A stretch of 64,000 bases of DNA from Chitinophaga jiangningensis. GTDB taxonomy: Bacteria > Bacteroidota > Bacteroidia > Chitinophagales > Chitinophagaceae. The first letter of the stretch is position 1, and each line of letters begins with the position of its first letter. The notes beneath the pieces were generated by a model. That model ran no database searches. It worked only from the letters and a program-made list of their open reading frames with translations, and was not told where the DNA came from. Both the position numbers and the translations under genes were made by a program. Of the stretch, positions 63,101 through 64,000 are shown piece after piece. Location: contig NZ_FRBL01000005.1 of NCBI RefSeq assembly GCF_900142605.1, forward strand, positions 310,001 to 374,000. Direction: 5' to 3'.

Positions 63101-63699
63101 AGGATGTTCCTAACGTTATTTACAGCTATGTGTGGGATTATAAAAACAATTTACCAATAGCACAAGCCATCAATGCGGACAACAACAGTATCGCCTATAC
63201 CTCGTTTGAATCAGAGGGAAGCGGCAACTGGACCATTTCCGGCACCATTAGTGGTGATGTTCCTTCTGTTACAGGAAAGCGTTATTTCAATCTCTCCGGC
63301 GGAAGTTTAAATAAAAGCAGCCTGCGTCCAGATCAGACTTATATTATTTCTTACTGGACTAAAAATGCGAATGCACTTAATATAACCGGTTCCATTTCCA
63401 GCATTAAAGGACGCAATTATAAAGATTGGAACTATTTTGAACATAAGGTAACCGGTGTATCCAATGTGAGCATTACCGGTAGCGGAATAATAGATGAAAT
63501 AAGATTATTCCCTGCAGATGCTGTTCTGACAACCTACACCTATGAACCCGGTATTGGGGTAACCAGCAGTTCGGATCAGCGTGGAGTAATCAGGTACTTT
63601 GAATATGACAACTGGAACAGGGTTTCAGTTATCAGGGATCAGGATGGTAATATTATCAAGGCTGCAGAATACAAGTATCAGGCGCCGGTAACACCATAA
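60175..63699 (+). CDS. Secreted RHS/YD-repeat-type protein
   Basis: 1,174 residues with a signal peptide ending SFGQ. The early mature part, SLNYNAGGIRVEENASRVGMGWDISAGG, is the SpvB/Tc-like and RHS-associated beta-domain motif, found in Bacteroidota RHS proteins that start a wall-associated or secreted shell. The C-terminal 400 residues contain YD-type phrases, such as YSYDANGNASEFK and FEYDNWNRVSVIRDQDGN, the usual RHS repeat form, ending IIKAAEYKYQ. No toxin-like tail follows, and no obvious RHS core gene lies next, so this could be a stand-alone shell or a reduced member. It lies just after tRNA-Asn and looks more AT-rich than neighbouring genes. Confidence 0.82.
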   Translation: MKFRILLAAALLCQMSSFGQMTDLVNTTNIVPPTPEVSSLAKFIEMPTGTSSGIPNIGIPLYELKNGSISVPVSLNYNAGGIRVEENASRVGMGWDISAGGSVVRVVHGLPDDITPDGYMNTAHTIKYIHTLNRNSPEHWDIMYTGILTKTQDVEPDVFMYNLPGYTGKFYWSQDEKKFIEGKRSGLIIEYNLDPAGHIIGFIITTPNGNKYYLGISKDGSRQARDQYNNQDGSVETNGVPSLSDDPKPLAWHYTGWHLMEIVTPENKTVGFSYTAYNSMNYGRGGTSRDYKVFAGCESASNKISTSYFAQYSLQQSLTSIYSDLVTVRFVDNPNNREDVSGGKKLDSVVVTSADGKIIKNYYLQNDYVTTTDTQTPSVPGVSGITTLARKRLFLYGLWDLSNIGEPQAPYRFTYYKANELPHKLSTGQDLWGFYNGKTTNTNLLPPYLPLGVTGADRTVNLDRTMCGTLTKIEYPTGGTTEYTYESNIINSQNMNIVGNGFVISGLIEKTYVFYRAEQFRNPAGSNTFEDTFTIPYSLGTGGVKLYGCDNFNTISCPLKITIQGISDPTFFVWYKASSTTPLPAGTYKIRCEVDVDAPNTDFNVQITWQQLQDIAPDVEKRLIAGGLRIKKIVESDRFGGTLTRSYTYNRFEDSNISSGLMKNLPVTAYWVFCGEGGSDNDPLSTGNEGQASILRISSHSGLPGYSNSSTGIIYEHVTEYQDEQAQKMKTEYEFSNDWTNFVQPSDLNYPAKTGMAADWRTGLLLTKRVYENVAEPLKYRILSKEVNSYSSYEMNTDLVGIRISPWINHNTYGTTYYNGATEWYELRSATSSTYSYDANGNASEFKITKDFTYDPGNNYFQKTLSTTDSKGQSVINTTWYPKDYNDISSSNIGTLLTKGIRNTPIKFESTVGGNLVAGQVLQYNANGQPAAFYVYENNQAIPPPAHDPNSLVPAGYNLKKVLAYEPQKGNIITSQDVPNVIYSYVWDYKNNLPIAQAINADNNSIAYTSFESEGSGNWTISGTISGDVPSVTGKRYFNLSGGSLNKSSLRPDQTYIISYWTKNANALNITGSISSIKGRNYKDWNYFEHKVTGVSNVSITGSGIIDEIRLFPADAVLTTYTYEPGIGVTSSSDQRGVIRYFEYDNWNRVSVIRDQDGNIIKAAEYKYQAPVTP

Positions 63700-63742
63700 A
63701 TTTCATGTCTCCTGTTCTGAAACAGGAAGTGGATAATAACCT

Positions 63743-63789
63743 ATAGGTATACAAGAGAACAAATATCTTTTGTATACCTATTTTTTTTA
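63743..63789 (+). terminator. Rho-independent terminator after the RHS-type gene
   Basis: Perfect 12-base stem ATAGGTATACAA/TTGTATACCTAT with a loop of about 15 bases, followed by a run of at least seven Ts. Confidence 0.9.
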
Positions 63790-63913
63790 ATTCAGAGCAA
63801 CCACCTGATTTTTCCCTTTAAATATACCATGTAGCTCCACTGGCAAACGAGTCAACAATCTCCCCCTCACAACGTTATACTTCTACGCCCTCAACGCCGT
63901 TAAAGCGCTTAAA

Positions 63914-64000
63914 ATGAAGTATAAGTTATCGTTTTGTACGGTTTGTATGAACCGCACTATGCACCTGAAAGAAACCCTTCCACGGAATATAGCTGACAAT
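63914..64000 (+). CDS. Family 2 glycosyltransferase, N-terminus only (runs off the window)
   Basis: 29 codons from ATG 63914 to the window end. The start MKYKLSFCTVCMNRTMHL, then KETLPRNIADN, is the first beta strand and helix typical of Bacteroidota GT2-type (galactosyltransferase-like) enzymes, where TVCMNR carries the nucleotide-sugar binding strand. Such enzymes add sugars from UDP- or GDP-sugar donors to lipids or proteins. The call rests on 29 residues only. The preceding 124 bases after the RHS terminator hold no other gene. Confidence 0.6.
   Translation, partial: MKYKLSFCTVCMNRTMHLKETLPRNIADN

Noticed and set aside
1..64000. CRISPR arrays, rRNA genes, insertion sequences and prophage
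   Set aside because: No regular spacer-repeat structure, no rRNA, no transposase or integrase reading frames and no terminal inverted repeats around a gene were seen.

Overview
The window comes from a member of the Bacteroidota, most likely the Chitinophagaceae (Chitinophaga-like). The pointers are a complete alternative complex III operon, a type IX secretion (T9SS) type B cargo with its PorP/SprF partner, DUF5606 and bbp2-type porin genes, many lipoproteins with a Bacteroidota-style signal, and repeated TAnnTTTG promoter elements of the kind used by the Bacteroidota primary sigma factor. Almost everything is chromosomal. I found no insertion sequence, CRISPR array, rRNA or phage block. All identifications come from reading the sequence; no database search was run.

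Layout. 1-7.7 kb (minus): actABCDEF, the quinol:cytochrome c oxidoreductase, with a good promoter in front of actA and actF cut by the window edge. 8-10.2 kb (plus): an NlpE-like lipoprotein, purN and an outer-membrane protein. 10.2-15.7 kb: a metal-homeostasis group made of a TonB receptor, a COG0523 GTPase and a MerC protein on the minus strand, divergent from a SCO protein and a Fur/Zur regulator, with a perfect palindrome between the divergent promoters. 15.7-22.4 kb: M3 peptidase, a DUF5606 protein with a histone-like tail, a lamin-tail surface protein, asd, an unknown 83-residue protein and a DUF2461 protein. 22.5-27.8 kb (minus): a porin and amtB separated by a strong, possibly bistable stem-loop, then uvrB. 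27.9-30.8 kb: an S1/P1 nuclease, a PfkB kinase and a small lipoprotein.

30.9-43.8 kb (minus) is a surface-export module: a giant repetitive T9SS cargo of about 3,200 residues, then PorP/SprF, then an OmpA/TPR/PD40 protein. The giant protein has a clear higher-order repeat: one beta-sandwich-like module plus three Ig-like domains, the third lacking its first cysteine, repeated four times.

44.4-52.4 kb (plus) is the most unusual stretch. A NACHT-type STAND ATPase is followed, with gaps of 1 to 26 bases, by a membrane transglutaminase-like protein, a CBS-gated ClC channel, a KefF-like oxidoreductase and a KefC-like K+/H+ antiporter. This may be a signalling ATPase linked to ion-flux effectors, but a promoter-like element inside the end of the ATPase gene means the last four genes could be expressed separately.

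52.4-64 kb: two small proteins, tandem hairpins, a DUF5009 membrane protein, an M13 peptidase lipoprotein, hflX translationally coupled to a Rieske protein, a GT39-type glycosyltransferase, tRNA-Asn(GTT) with its promoter and terminator, a long RHS-type secreted protein, and the first 29 codons of a family 2 glycosyltransferase running off the end.
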